Shown one piece after another: positions 34,701-48,250 of a DNA stretch of 64,000 nucleotides (position 1 is the stretch's first letter; every line of letters begins with the position of its first letter). The notes beneath the pieces were generated by a model. That model did not search any database and had not been told where the DNA came from. It saw only the letters and a program-made list of their open reading frames with translations. Location: the NCBI RefSeq assembly GCF_037975245.1, contig NC_092565.1:13853499-13917498 (forward strand), in the 5' to 3' direction. The DNA comes from Apostichopus japonicus (Eukaryota > Echinodermata > Holothuroidea > Aspidochirotida > Stichopodidae). Both the position numbers and the translations under genes were made by a program.

Positions 34701-37700
34701 TGTACGAGCTGATGAGCGAGACTCTCTTTTGCATCGGTGGTTCGAACCCCGGTGACGTGCGTCTTTTGCCGATCTTTTACAGCTCGTGCCTACATGGGGA
34801 GCTGTAAGTATTAGTTAATCGGCCTAATATCTCAGTCCATACAGTGTCGCGATGGCTTGGCGCACTGTACGAGCTGATGAGCGAGACTCTCTTTTGCATC
34901 GGTGGTTCGAACCCCGGTGACGTGCGTCTTTTGCCGATCTTTTACAGCTCGTGCCTACATGGGGAGCTGTAAGTATTAGTTAATCGGCCTAATATCTCAG
35001 TCCATACAGTGGCGCGATGGCTTGGCGCACTGTACGAGCTGATGAGCGAGACTCTCTTTTGCATCGGTGGTTCGAACCCCGGTGACGTGCGTCTTTTGCC
35101 GATCTTTTACAGCTCGTGCCTACATGGGGAGCTGTAAGTATTAGTTAATCGGCCTAATATCTCAGTCCATACAGTGGCGCGATGGCTTGGCGCACTGTAC
35201 GAGCTGATGAGCGAGACTCTCTTTTGCATCGGTGGTTCGAACCCCGGTGACGTGCGTCTTTTACAGCTCGTGCCTACATGGGGAGCTGTAAGTATTAGTT
35301 AATCGGCCTAATATCTCAGTCCATACAGTGGCGCGATGGCTTGGCGCACTGTACGAGCTGATGAGCGAGACTCTCTTTTGCATCGGTGGTTCGAACCCCG
35401 GTGACGTGCGTCTTTTACAGCTCGTGCCTACATGGGGAGTTGTAAGTATTAGTTAATCGGCCTAATATCTCAGTCCATACAGTGGCGCGATGGCTTGGCG
35501 CACTGTACGAGCTGATGAGCGAGACTCTCTTTTGCATCGGTGGTTCGAACCCCGGTGACGTGCGTCTTTTGCCGATCTTTTACATCTCGTGCCTACATGG
35601 GGAGCTGTAAGTATTAGTTAATCGGCCTAATATCTCAGTCCATACAGTGGCGCGATGGCTTGGCGCACTGTACGAGCTGATGAGCGAGACTCTCTTTTGC
35701 ATCGGTGGTTCGAACCCCGGTGACGTGCGTCTTTTGCCGATCTTTTACAGCTCGTGCCTACATGGGGAGCTGTAAGTATTAGTTAATCGGCCTAATATCT
35801 CAGTCCATACAGTGGCGCGATGGCTTGGCGCACTGTACGAGCTGATGAGCGAGACTCTCTTTTGCATCGGTGGTTCAAACCCCGGTGACGTGCGTCTTTT
35901 ACAGCTCGTGCCTACATGGGGAGCTGTAAGTATTAGTTAATCGGCGTAATATCTCAGTCCATACAGTGGCGCGATGGCTTGGCGCACTGTACGAGCTGAT
36001 GAGCGAGACTCTCTTTTGCATCGGTGGTTCGAACCCCGGTGACGTGCGTCTTTTGCCGATCTTTTACAGCTCGTGCCTACATGGAGAGCTGTAAGTATTA
36101 GTTAATCGGCCTAATATCTCAGTCCATACAGTGGCGCGATGGCTTGGCGCACTGTACGGGCTGATGAGCGAGACTCTCTTTTGCATCGGTGGTTCGAACC
36201 CCGGTGACGTGCGTCTTTTACAGCTCGTGCCTACACGGGGAGCTGTAAGTATTAGTTAATCGGCCTAATATCTCAGTCCATACAGTGGCGCGATGGCTTG
36301 GCGCACTGTACGAGCTGATGAGCGAGACTCTCTTTTGCATCGGTGGTTAGAACCCCGGTGACGTGCGTCTTTTACAGCTCGTGCCTACATGGGGAGCTGT
36401 AAGTATTAGTTAATCGGCCTAATATCTCAGTCCATACAGTGGCGCGATGGCTTGGCGCACTGTACGAGCTGATGAGCGAGACTCTCTTTTGCATCGGTGG
36501 TTCGAACCCCGGTGACGTGCGTCTTTTGCCGATCTTTTACAGCTCGTGCCTACATGGGGAGCTGTAAGTATTAGTTAATCGGCCTAATATCTCAGTCCAT
36601 ACAGTGGCGCGATGGCTTGGCGCACTGTTCGAGCTGATGAGCGAGACTCTCTTTTGCATCGGTGGTTCGAACCCCGGTGACGTGCGTCTTTTACAGCTCG
36701 TGCCTACATGGGGAGCTGTAAGTATTAGTTAATCGGCGTAATATCTCAGTCCATACAGTGGCGCGATGGCTTGGCGCACTGTACGAGCTGATGAGCGAGA
36801 CTCTCGTTTGCATCGGTGGTTCGAACCCCGGTGACGTGCGTCTTTTGCCGATCTTTTACAGCTCGTGCCTACATGGGGAGCTGTAAGTATTAGTTAATCG
36901 GCCTAATATCTCAGTCCATACAGTGGCGCGATGGCTTGGCGCACTGTACGAGCTGATGAGCGAGACTCTCTTTTGCATCGGTGGTTCGAACCCCGGTGAC
37001 GTGCGTCTTTTACAGCTCGTGCCTACATGGGGAGCTGTAAGTATTAGTTAATCGGCCTAATATCTCAGTCCATACAGTGGCGCGATGGCTTGGCGCACTG
37101 TACGAGCTGATGAGCGAGACTCTCTTTTGCATCGGTGGTTAGAACCCCGGTGACGTGCGTCTTTTACAGCTCGTGCCTACATGGGGAGCTGTAAGTATTA
37201 GTTAATCGGCCTAATATCTCAGTCCATACAGTGGCGCGATGGCTTGGCGCACTGTACGAGCTGATGAGCGAGACTCTCTTTTGCATCGGTGGTTCGAACC
37301 CCGGTGACGTGCGTCTTTTGCCGATCTTTTACAGCTCGTGCCTACATGGGGAGCTGTAAGTATTAGTTAATCGGCCTAATATCTCAGTCCATACAGTGGC
37401 GCGATGGCTTGGCGCACTGTACGGGCTGATGAGCGAGACTCTCTTTTGCATCGGTGGTTCGAACCCCGGTGACGTGCGTCTTTTACAGCTCGTGCCTACA
37501 CGGGGAGCTGTAAGTATTAGTTAATCGGCCTAATATCTCAGTCCATACAGTGGCGCGATGGCTTGGCGCACTGTACGAGCTGATGAGCGAGACTCTCGTT
37601 TGCATCGGTGGTTCGAACCCCGGTGACGTGCGTCTTTTGCCGATCTTTTACAGCTCGTGCCTACATGGGGAGCTGTAAGTATTAGTTAATCGGCCTAATA

Positions 37701-40700
37701 TCTCAGTCCATACAGTGGCGCGATGGCTTGGCGCACTGTACGAGCTGATGAGCGAGACTCTCTTTTGCATCGGTGGTTCGAACCCCGGTGACGTGCGTCT
37801 TTTGCCGATCTTTTACAGCTCGTGCCTACATGGGGAGCTGTAAGTATTAGTTAATCGGCCTAATATCTCAGTCCATACAGTGGCGCGATGGCTTGGCGCA
37901 CTGTACGAGCTGATGAGCGAGACTCTCTTTTGCATCGGTGGTTCGAACCCCAGTGACGTGCGTCTTTTACAGCTCGTGCCTACATGGGGAGCTGTAAGTA
38001 TTAGTTAATCGGCCTAATATCTCAGTGAATACAGTGGCGCGATGGCTTGGCGCACTGTACGAGCTGATGAGCGAGACTCTCTTTTGCATCGGTGGTTCGA
38101 ACCCCGGTGACGTGCGTCTTTTGCCGATCTTTTACAGCTCGTGCCTAGATGGGGAGCTGTAAGTATTAGTTAATCGGCCTAATATCTCAGTCCATACAGT
38201 GGCGCGATGGCTTGGCGCACTGTACGAGCTGATGAGCGAGACTCTCTTTTGCATCGGTGGTTCGAACCCCGGTGACGTGCGTTTTTTACAGCTCGTGCCT
38301 ACATGGGGAGCTGTAAGTATTAGTTAATCGGCCTAATATCTCAGTCCATACAGTGGCGCGATGGCTTGGCGCACTGTACGAGCTGATGAGCGAGACTCTC
38401 TTTTGCATCGGTGGTTCGAACCCCGGTGACGTGCGTCTTTTGCCGATCTTTTACAGCTCGTGCCTACATGGGGAGCTGTAAGTATTAGTTAATCGGCCTA
38501 ATATCTCAGTCCATACAGTGTCGCGATGGCTTGGCGCACTGTACGAGCTGATGAGCGAGACTCTCTTTTGCATCGGTGGTTCGAACCCCGGTGACGTGCG
38601 TCTTTTGCCGATCTTTTACAGCTCGTGCCTACATGGGGAGCTGTAAGTATTAGTTAATCGGCCTAATATCTCAGTCCATACAGTGGCGCGATGGCTTGGC
38701 GCACTGTACGAGCTGATGAGCGAGACTCTCTTTTGCATCGGTGGTTCGAACCCCGGTGACGTGCGTCTTTTACAGCTCGTGCCTACATGGGGAGCTGTAA
38801 GTATTAGTTAATCGGCCTAATATCTCAGTCCATACAGTGGCGCGATGGCTTGGCGCACTGTACGAGCTGATGAGCGAGACTCTCTTTTGCATCGGTGGTT
38901 CGAACCCCGGTGACGTGCGTCTTTTACAGCTCGTGCCTACATGGGGAGCTGCAAGTATTAGTTAATCGGCCTAATATCTCAGTCCATACAGTGGCGCGAT
39001 GGCTTGGCGCACTGTACGAGCTGATGAGCGAGACTCTCTTTTGCATCGGTGGTTCGAACCCCGGTGACGTGCGTCTTTTACAGCTCGTGCCTACATGGGG
39101 AGCTGTAAGTATTAGTTAATCGGCCTAATATCTCAGTCCATACAGTGGCGCGATGGCTTGGCGCACTGTACGAGCTGATGAGCGAGACTCTCTTTTGCAT
39201 CGGTGGTTAGAACCCCGGTGACGTGCGTCTTTTACAGCTCGTGCCTACATGGGGAGCTGTAAGTATTAGTTAATCGGCCTAATATCTCAGTCCATACAGT
39301 GGCGCGATGGCTTGGCGCACTGTACGAGCTGATGAGCGAGACTCTCTTTTGCATCGGTGGTTCGAACCCCGGTGACGTGCGTCTTTTGCCGATCTTTTAC
39401 AGCTCGTGCCTACATGGGGAGCTGTAAGTATTAGTTAATCGGCCTAATATCTCAGCCCATACAGTGGCGCGATGGCTTGGCGCACTGTTCGAGCTGATGA
39501 GCGAGACTCTCTTTTGCATCGGTGGTTCGAACCCCGGTGACGTGCGTCTTTTACAGCTCGTGCCTACATGGGGAGCTGTAAGTATTAGTTAATCGGCCTA
39601 ATATCTCAGTCCATACAGTGGCGCGATGGCTTGGCGCACTGTACGAGCTGATGAGCGAGACTCTCGTTTGCATCGGTGGTTCGAACCCCGGTGACGTGCG
39701 TCTTTTGCCGATCTTTTACAGCTCGTGCCTACATGGGGAGCTGTAAGTATTAGTTAATCGGCCTAATATCTCAGTCCATACAGTGGCGCGATGGCTTGGC
39801 GCACTGTACGAGCTGATGAGCGAGACTCTCTTTTGCATCGGTGGTTCGAACCCCAGTGACGTGCGTCTTTTACAGCTCGTGCCTACATGGGGAGCTGTAA
39901 GTATTAGTTAATCGGCCTAATATCTCAGTGAATACAGTGGCGCGATGGCTTGGCGCACTGTACGAGCTGATGAGCGAGACTCTCTTTTGCATCGGTGGTT
40001 CGAACCCCGGTGACGTGCGTCTTTTGCCGATCTTTTACAGCTCGTGCCTAGATGGGGAGCTGTAAGTATTAGTTAATCGGCCTAATATCTCAGTCCATAC
40101 AGTGGCGCGATGGCTTGGCGCACTGTACGAGCTGATGAGCGAGACTCTCTTTTGCATCGGTGGTTCGAACCCCAGTGACGTGCGTTTTTTACAGCTCGTG
40201 CCTACATGGGGAGCTGTAAGTATTAGTTAATCGGCCTAATATCTCAGTCCATACAGTGGCGCGATGGCTTGGCGCACTGTACGAGCTGATGAGCGAGACT
40301 CTCTTTTGCATCGGTGGTTCGAACCCCGGTGACGTGCGTCTTTTGCCGATCTTTTACAGCTCGTGCCTACATGGGGAGCTGTAAGTATTAGTTAATCGGC
40401 CTAATATCTCAGTCCATACAGTGTCGCGATGGCTTGGCGCACTGTACGAGCTGATGAGCGAGACTCTCTTTTGCATCGGTGGTTCGAACCCCGGTGACGT
40501 GCGTCTTTTGCCGATCTTTTACAGCTCGTGCCTACATGGGGAGCTGTAAGTATTAGTTAATCGGCCTAATATCTCAGTCCATACAGTGGCGCGATGGCTT
40601 GGCGCACTGTACGAGCTGATGAGCGAGACTCTCTTTTGCATCGGTGGTTCGAACCCCGGTGACGTGCGTCTTTTGCCGATCTTTTACAGCTCGTGCCTAC

Positions 40701-41560
40701 ATGGGGAGCTGTAAGTATTAGTTAATCGGCCTAATATCTCAGTCCATACAGTGGCGCGATGGCTTGGCGCACTGTACGAGCTGATGAGCGAGACTCTCTT
40801 TTGCATCGGTGGTTCGAACCCCGGTGACGTGCGTCTTTTACAGCTCGTGCCTACATGGGGAGCTGTAAGTATTAGTTAATCGGCCTAATATCTCAGTCCA
40901 TACAGTGGCGCGATGGCTTGGCGCACTGTACGAGCTGATGAGCGAGACTCTCTTTTGCATCGGTGGTTCGAACCCCGGTGACGTGCGTCTTTTACAGCTC
41001 GTGCCTACATGGGGAGTTGTAAGTATTAGTTAATCGGCCTAATATCTCAGTCCATACAGTGGCGCGATGGCTTGGCGCACTGTACGAGCTGATGAGCGAG
41101 ACTCTCTTTTGCATCGGTGGTTCGAACCCCGGTGACGTGCGTCTTTTGCCGATCTTTTACATCTCGTGCCTACATGGGGAGCTGTAAGTATTAGTTAATC
41201 GGCCTAATATCTCAGTCCATACAGTGGCGCGATGGCTTGGCGCACTGTACGAGCTGATGAGCGAGACTCTCTTTTGCATCGGTGGTTCGAACCCCGGTGA
41301 CGTGCGTCTTTTGCCGATCTTTTACAGCTCGTGCCTACATGGGGAGCTGTAAGTATTAGTTAATCGGCCTAATATCTCAGTCCATACAGTGGCGCGATGG
41401 CTTGGCGCACTGTACGAGCTGATGAGCGAGACTCTCTTTTGCATCGGTGGTTCAAACCCCGGTGACGTGCGTCTTTTACAGCTCGTGCCTACATGGGGAG
41501 CTGTAAGTATTAGTTAATCGGCCTAATATCTCAGTCCATACAGTGGCGCGATGGCTTGGC
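25781..41560 (+). repeat. Nested higher-order family with about 15 diagnostic variants
   Basis: A variant-rich block is repeated several times. Offsets measured from CCTAGATGG are 27280, 31911, 34474, 38148 and 40051, giving steps of 4631, 2563, 3674 and 1903 bp. CAGTGTCGCG (27651, 32282, 34845, 38519, 40422) and GGGAGTTGTA (28241, 32872, 35435, 41012) agree exactly. TGGAGAGCTG (26006, 29361, 30637, 33200, 36082) shows additional partial copies. The steps equal 29, 16, 23 and 12 monomers. Other marks in order include TACGGGCTG, CTACACGGGG, GGTTAGAACC, GTTCGAGC, CTCGTTTGC, CAGTGAATAC, GCGTTTTTT, TACATCTCG, GGTTCAAACC and CGGCGTAAT. Confidence 0.88.
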
Positions 41561-42890
41561 GCACTGTACGAGCTGCTGAGCGAGACTCTCTTTTGCATCG
41601 GTGGTTCGAACCCCGGTGACGTGCGTCTTTTGCCGATCTTTTACAGCTCGTGCCTACATGGGGAGCTGTAAGTATTAGTTAATCGGCCTAATATCTCAGT
41701 CCATACAGTGGCGCGATGGCTTGGCGCACTGTACGAGCTGATGAGCGAGACTCTCTTTTGCATCGGTGGTTCGAACCCCGGTGACGTGCGTCTTTTACAG
41801 CTCGTGCCTACATGGGGAGCTGTAAGTATTAGTTAATCGGCCTAATATCTCAGTCCATACAGTGGCGCGATGGCTTGGCGCACTGTACGAGCTGATGAGC
41901 GAGACTCTCTTTTGCATCGGTGGTTCGAACCCCGGTGACGTGCGTCTTTTACAGCTCGTGCCTACATGGGGAGCTGTAAGTATTAGTTAATCGGCCTAAT
42001 AACTCAGTCCATACAGTGGCGCGATGGCTTGGCGCACTGTACGAGCTGATGAGCGAGACTCTCTTTTGCATCGGTGGTTCGAACCCCGGTGACTTGCGTC
42101 TTTTGCCGATCTTTTACAGCTCGTGCCTACATGGGGAGCTGTAAGTATTAGTTAATCGGCCTAATATCTCAGTCCATACAGTGTCGCGATGGCTTGGCGC
42201 ACTGTACGAGCTGATGAGCGAGACTCTCTTTTGCATCGGTGGTTCGAACCCCGGTGACGTGCGTCTTTTACAGCTCGTGCCTACATGGGGAGCTGTAAGT
42301 ATTAGTTAATCGGCCTTATATCTCAGTCCATACAGTGGCGCGATGGCTTGGCGCACTGTACGAGCTGATGAGCGAAACTCTCTTTTGCATCGGTGGTTCG
42401 AACCCCGGTGACGTGCGTCTTTTGCCGATCTTTTACAGCTCGTGCCTACATGGGGAGCTGTAAGTATTAGTTAATCGGCCTAATATCTCAGTCCATACAG
42501 TGGCGCGATGGCTTGGCGCACTGTACGAGCTGATGAGCGAGACTCTCTTTTGCATCGGTGGTTCGAACCCCGGTGACGTGCGTCTTTTGCCGATCTTTTA
42601 CAGCTCGTGCCTACATGGGGAGCTGTAAGTATTAGTTAATCGGCCTAATATCTCAGTCCATACAGTGGCGCGATGGCTTGGCGCACTGTACGAGCTGATG
42701 AGCGAGACTCTCTTTTGCATCGGTGGTTCGAACCCCGGTGACGTGCGTCTTTTACAGCTCGTGCCTACATGGGGAGCTGTAAGTATTAGTTAATCGGCCT
42801 AATATCTCAGTCCATACAGTGGCGCGATGGCTTGGCGCACTGTACGACCTGATGAGCGAGACTCTCTTTTGCATCGGTGGTTCGAACCCC

Positions 42891-45800
42891 GGTGCATGCG
42901 TCTTTTACAGCTCGTGCCTACATGGGGAGTTGTAAGTATTAGTTAATCGGCCTAATATCTCAGTCCATACAGTGGCGCGATGGCTTGGCGCACTGTACGA
43001 GCTGATGAGCGAGACTCTCTTTTGCATCGGTGGTTCGAACCCCGGTGACGTGCGTCTTTTGCCGATCTTTTACATCTCGTGCCTACATGGGGAGCTGTAA
43101 GTATTAGTTAATCGGCGTAATATCTCAGTCCATACAGTGGCGCGATGGCTTGGCGCACTGTACGAGCTGATGAGCGAGACTCTCTTTTGCATCGGTGGTT
43201 CGAACCCCGGTGACGTGCGTCTTTTTCCGATCTTTTACAGCTCGTGCCTACATGGGGAGCTGTAAGTATTAGTTAATCGGCCTAATATCTCAGTCCATAC
43301 AGTGGCGCGATGGCTTGGCGCACTGTACGAGCTGATGAGCGAGACTCTCTTTTGCATCGGTGGTTCGAACCCCGGTGACGTGCGTCTTTTGCCGATCTTT
43401 TACAGCTCGTGCCTACATGGGGAGCTGTAAGTATTAGTTAATCGGCCTAATATCTCAGTCCATACAGTGGCGCGATGGCTTGGCGCACTGTAAGAGCTGA
43501 TGAGCGAGACTCTCTTTTGCATCGGTGGTTCGAACCCCAGTGACGTGCGTCTTTTGCCGATCTTTTACAGCTCGTGCCTACATGGGGAGCTGTAAGTATT
43601 AGTTAATCGGCCTAATATCTCAGTCCATACAGTGGCGCGATGGCTTGGCGCACTGTACGAGCTGATGAGCGAGACTCTCTTTTGCATCGGTGGTTCGAAC
43701 CCCGGTGACGTGCGTCTTTTGCCGATCTTTTACAGCTCGTGCCTACATGGGGAGCTGTAAGTATTAGTTAATCGGCCTAATATCTCAGTCCATACAGTGG
43801 CGCGATGGCTTGGCGCACTGTACGAGCTGATGAGCGAGAATCTCTTTTGCATCGGTGGTTCGAACCCCGGTGACGTGCGTCTTTTACAGCTCGTGCCTAC
43901 ATGGGGAGCTGTAAGTATTAGTTAATCGTCCTAATATCTCAGTCCATACAGTGGCGCGATGGCTTGGCGCACTGTACGAGCTGATGAGCGAGACTCTCTT
44001 TTGCATCGGTGGTTCGAACCCCGGTGACGTGCGTCTTTTACAGCTCGTGCCTACATGGGGAGCTGTAAGTATTAGTTAATCGGCCTAATATCTCAGTCCA
44101 TACAGTGGCGCGATGGCTTGGCGCACTGTACGAGCTGATGAGCGAGACTCTCTTTTGCATCGGTGGTTCGAACCCCGGTGACGTGCGTCTTTTGCCGATC
44201 TTTTACAGCTCGTGCCTACATGGGGAGCTGTAAGTATTAGTTAATCGGCCTAATATCTCAGTCCATACAGTGGCGCGATGGCTTGGCGCACTGTACGAGC
44301 TGATGAGCGAGACTCTCTTTTGCATCGGTGGTTCGAACCCCGGTGACGTGCGTCTTTTGCCGATCTTTTACAGCTCGTGCATACATGGGGAGCTGTAAGT
44401 ATTAGTTAATCGGCCTAATATCTCAGTCCATACAGTGGCGCGATGGCTTGGCGCACTGTACGAGCTGATGAGCGAAACTCTCTTTTGCATCGGTGGTTCG
44501 AACCCCGGTGACGTGCGTCTTTTACAGCTCGTGCCTACATGGGGAGCTGTAAGTATTAGTTAATCGGCCTAATATCTCAGTCCATACAGTGGCGCGATGG
44601 CTTGGCGCACTGTACGAGCTGATGAGCGAGACTCTCTTTTGCATCGGTGGTTCGAACCCCGGTGATGTGCGTCTTTTGCCGATCTTTTACAGCTCGTGCC
44701 TACATGGGGAGCTGTAAGTATTAGTTAATCGGCCTAATATCTCAGTCCATACAGTGGCGCGATGGCTTGGCGCACTGTACGAGCTGATGAGCGAGACTCT
44801 CTTTTGCATCGGTGGTTCGAACCCCGGTGACGTGCGTCTTTTACAGCTCGTGCCTACATGGGGAGCTGTAAGTATTAGTTAATCGGCCTAATATCTCAGT
44901 CCATACAGTGGCGCGATGGCTTGGCGCACTGTACGAGCTGATGAGCGAGACTCTCTTGTGCATCGGTGGTTCGAACCCCGGTGACGTGCGTCTTTTGCCG
45001 ATCTTTTACAGCTCGTGCCTACATGGGGAGCTGTAAGTATTAGTTAATCGGCCTAATATCTCAGTCCATACAGTGGCGCGATGGCTTGGCGCACTGTACG
45101 AGCTGATGAGCGAGACTCTCTTTTGCATCGGTGGTTCGAACCCCGGTGACGTGCGTCTTTTACAGCTCGTGCCTACATGGGGAGCTGTAAGTATTAGTTA
45201 ATCGGCCTAATATCTCAGTCCATACAGTGACGCGATGGCTTGGCGCACTGTACGAGCTGATGAGCGAGACTCTCTTTTGCATCGGTGGTTCGAACCCCGG
45301 TGACGTGCGTCTTTTACAGCTCGTGCCTACATGGGGAGCTGTAAGTATTAGTTAATCGGCCTAATATCTCAGTCCATACAGTGGCGCGATGGCTTGGCGC
45401 ACTGTACGAGCTGATGAGCGAGACTCTCTTTTGCATCGGTGGTTCGAACCCCGGTGACGTGCGTCTTTTGCCGATCTTTTACAGCTCGTGCCTACATGGG
45501 GAGCTGTAAGTATTAGTTAATCGGCCTAATATCTCAGTCCATACAGTGGCGCGATGGCTTGGCGCACTGTACGAGCTGAAGAGCGAGACTCTCTTTTGCA
45601 TCGGTGGTTCGAACCCCGGTGACGTGCGTCTTTTACAGCTCGTGCCTACATGGGGAGCTGTAAGTATTAGTTAATCGGCCTAATATCTCAGTCCATACAG
45701 TGGCGCGATGGCTTGGCGCACTGTACGAGCTGATGAGCGAGACTCTCTTTTGCATCGGTGGTTCGAACCCCGGTGACGTGCGTCTTTTACAGCTCGTGCC

Positions 45801-47906
45801 TACATGGGGAGCTGTAAGTATTAGTTAATCGGCCTAATATCTCAGTCCATACAGTGGCGCGATGGCTTGGCGCACTGTACGAGCTGATGAGCGAGACTAT
45901 CTTTTGCATCGGTGGTTCGAACCCCGGTGACGTGCGTCTTTTACAGCTCGTGCCTACATGGGGAGCTGTAAGTATTAGTTAATCGGCCTAATATCTCAGT
46001 CCATACAGTGGCGCGATGGCTTGGCGCACTGTACGAGCTGATGAGCGAGACTCTCTTTTGCATCGGTGGTTCGAACCCCGGTGACGTGCGTCTTTTGCAG
46101 CTCGTGCCTACATGGGGAGCTGTAAGTATTAGTTAATCGGCCTAATATCTCAGTCCATACAGTGGCGCGATGGCTTGGCGCACTGTACGAGCTGATGAGC
46201 GAGACTCTCTTTTGCATCGGTGGTTCGTACCCCGGTGCATGCGTCTTTTACAGCTCGTGCCTACATGGGGAGTTGTAAGTATTAGTTAATCGGCCTAATA
46301 TCTCAGTCCATACAGTGGCGCGATGGCTTGGCGCACTGTACGAGCTGATGAGCGAGACTCTCTTTTGCATCGGTGGTTCGAACCCCGGTGACGTGCGTCT
46401 TTTTCCGATCTTTTACAGCTCGTGCCTACATGGGGAGCTGTAAGTATTAGTTAATCGGCCTAATATCTCAGTCCATACAGTGGCGCGATGGCTTGGCGCA
46501 CTGTACGAGCTGATGAGCGAGACTCTCTTTTGCATCGGTGGTTCGAACCCCGGTGACGTGCGTCTTTTGCCGATCTTTTACAGCTCGTGCCTACATGGGG
46601 AGCTGTAAGTATTAGTTAATCGGCCTAATATCTCAGTCCATACAGTGGCGCGATGGCTTGGCGCACTGTACGAGCTGATGAGCGAGACTCTCTTTTGCAT
46701 CGGTGGTTCGAACCCCGGTGACGTGCGTCTTTTGCCGATCTTTTACAGCTCGTGCCTACATGGGGAGCTGTAAGTTCTAGTTAATCGGCCTAATATCTCA
46801 GTCCATACAGTGGCGCGATGGCTTGGCGCACTGTACGAGCTGATGAGCGAGACTCTCTTTTGCATCGGTGGTTCGAACCCCGGTGACGTGCGTCTTTTGC
46901 CGATCTTTTACAGCTCGTGCCTACATGGGGAGGTGTAAGTATTAGTTAATCGGCCTAATATCTCAGTCCATACAGTGGCGCGATGGCTTGGCGCACTGTA
47001 CGAGCTGATGAGCGAGACTCTCTTTTGCATCGGTGGTTCGAACACCGGTGACGTGCGTCTTTTGCCGATCTTTTACAGCTCGTGCCTACATGGGGAGCTG
47101 TAAGTATTAGTTAATCGGCCTAATATCTCAGTCCATACAGTGGCGCGATGGCTTGGCGCACTGTACGAGCTGATGAGCGAGACTCTCTTTTGCATCGGTG
47201 GTTCGAACCCCGGTGACGTGCGTCTTTTGCCGATCTTTTACAGCTCGTGCATACATGGGGAGCTGTAAGTATTAGTTAATCGGCCTAATATCTCAGTCCA
47301 TACAGTGGCGCGATGGCTTGGCGCACTGTACGAGCTGATGAGCGAGACTCTCTTTTGCATCGGTGGTTCGAACCCCGGTGACGTGCGTCTTTTACAGCTC
47401 GTGCCTACATGGGGAGCTGTAAGTATTAGTTAATCGGCCTAATATCTCAGTCCATACAGTGGCGCGATGGCTTGGCGCACTGTACGAGCTGATGAGCGAG
47501 ACTCTCTTTTGCATCGGTGGTTCGAACCCCGGTGATGTGCGTCTTTTGCCGATCTTTTACAGCTCGTGCCTACATGGGGAGCTGTAAGTATTAGTTAATC
47601 GGCCTAATATCTCAGTCCATACAGTGGCGCGATGGCTTGGCGCACTGTACGAGCTGATGAGCGAGACTCTCTTTTGCATCGGTGGTTCGAACCCCGGTGA
47701 CGTGCGTCTTTTACAGCTCGTGCCTACATGGGGAGCTGCAAGTATTAGTTAATCGGCCTAATATCTCAGTCCATACAGTGGCGCGATGGCTTGGCGCACT
47801 GTACGAGCTGATGAGCGAGACTCTCTTGTGCATCGGTGGTTCGAACCCCGGTGACGTGCGTCTTTTGCCGATCTTTTACAGCTCGTGCCTACATGGGGAG
47901 CTGTAA
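42891..47906 (+). repeat. Higher-order duplication, offsets 3343 and 2870 bp
   Basis: The 1-bp-deleted GGTGCATGCG occurs at 42891 and 46234 (3343 bp). GCATACATGG (44381/47251), GTGATGTGCG (44661/47531) and CTCTTGTGC (44951/47821) recur 2870 bp apart. Adding back the 1-bp deletion gives whole monomer numbers. CTTTTTCCGA (43221/46399) recurs at 3178, one long monomer less than 3343, so monomers were lost between the copies after or during duplication. Confidence 0.8.
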
Positions 47907-48250
47907 GTATTAGTTAATCGGCCTAATATCTCAGTCCATACAGTGGCGCGATGGCTTGGCGCACTGTACGAGCTGATGAGCGAGACTCTCTTTTGCATCG
48001 GTGGTTCGAACCCCGGTGACGTGCGTCTTTTACAGCTCGTGCCTACATGGGGAGCTGTAAGTATTAGTTAATCGGCCTAATATCTCAGTCCATACAGTGG
48101 CGCGATGGCTTGGCGCACTGTACGAGCTGATGAGCGAGACTCTCTTTTGCATCGGTGGTTCGAACACCGGTGACGTGCGTCTTTTACAGCTCGTGCCTAC
48201 ATGGGGAGCTGTAAGTATTAGTTAATCGGCCTAATATCTCAGTCCATACA

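Noticed and set aside
45996-46217. Minus-strand 73-aa ORF
   Set aside because: Satellite translated in reverse, opened by local variants; no support as a gene.
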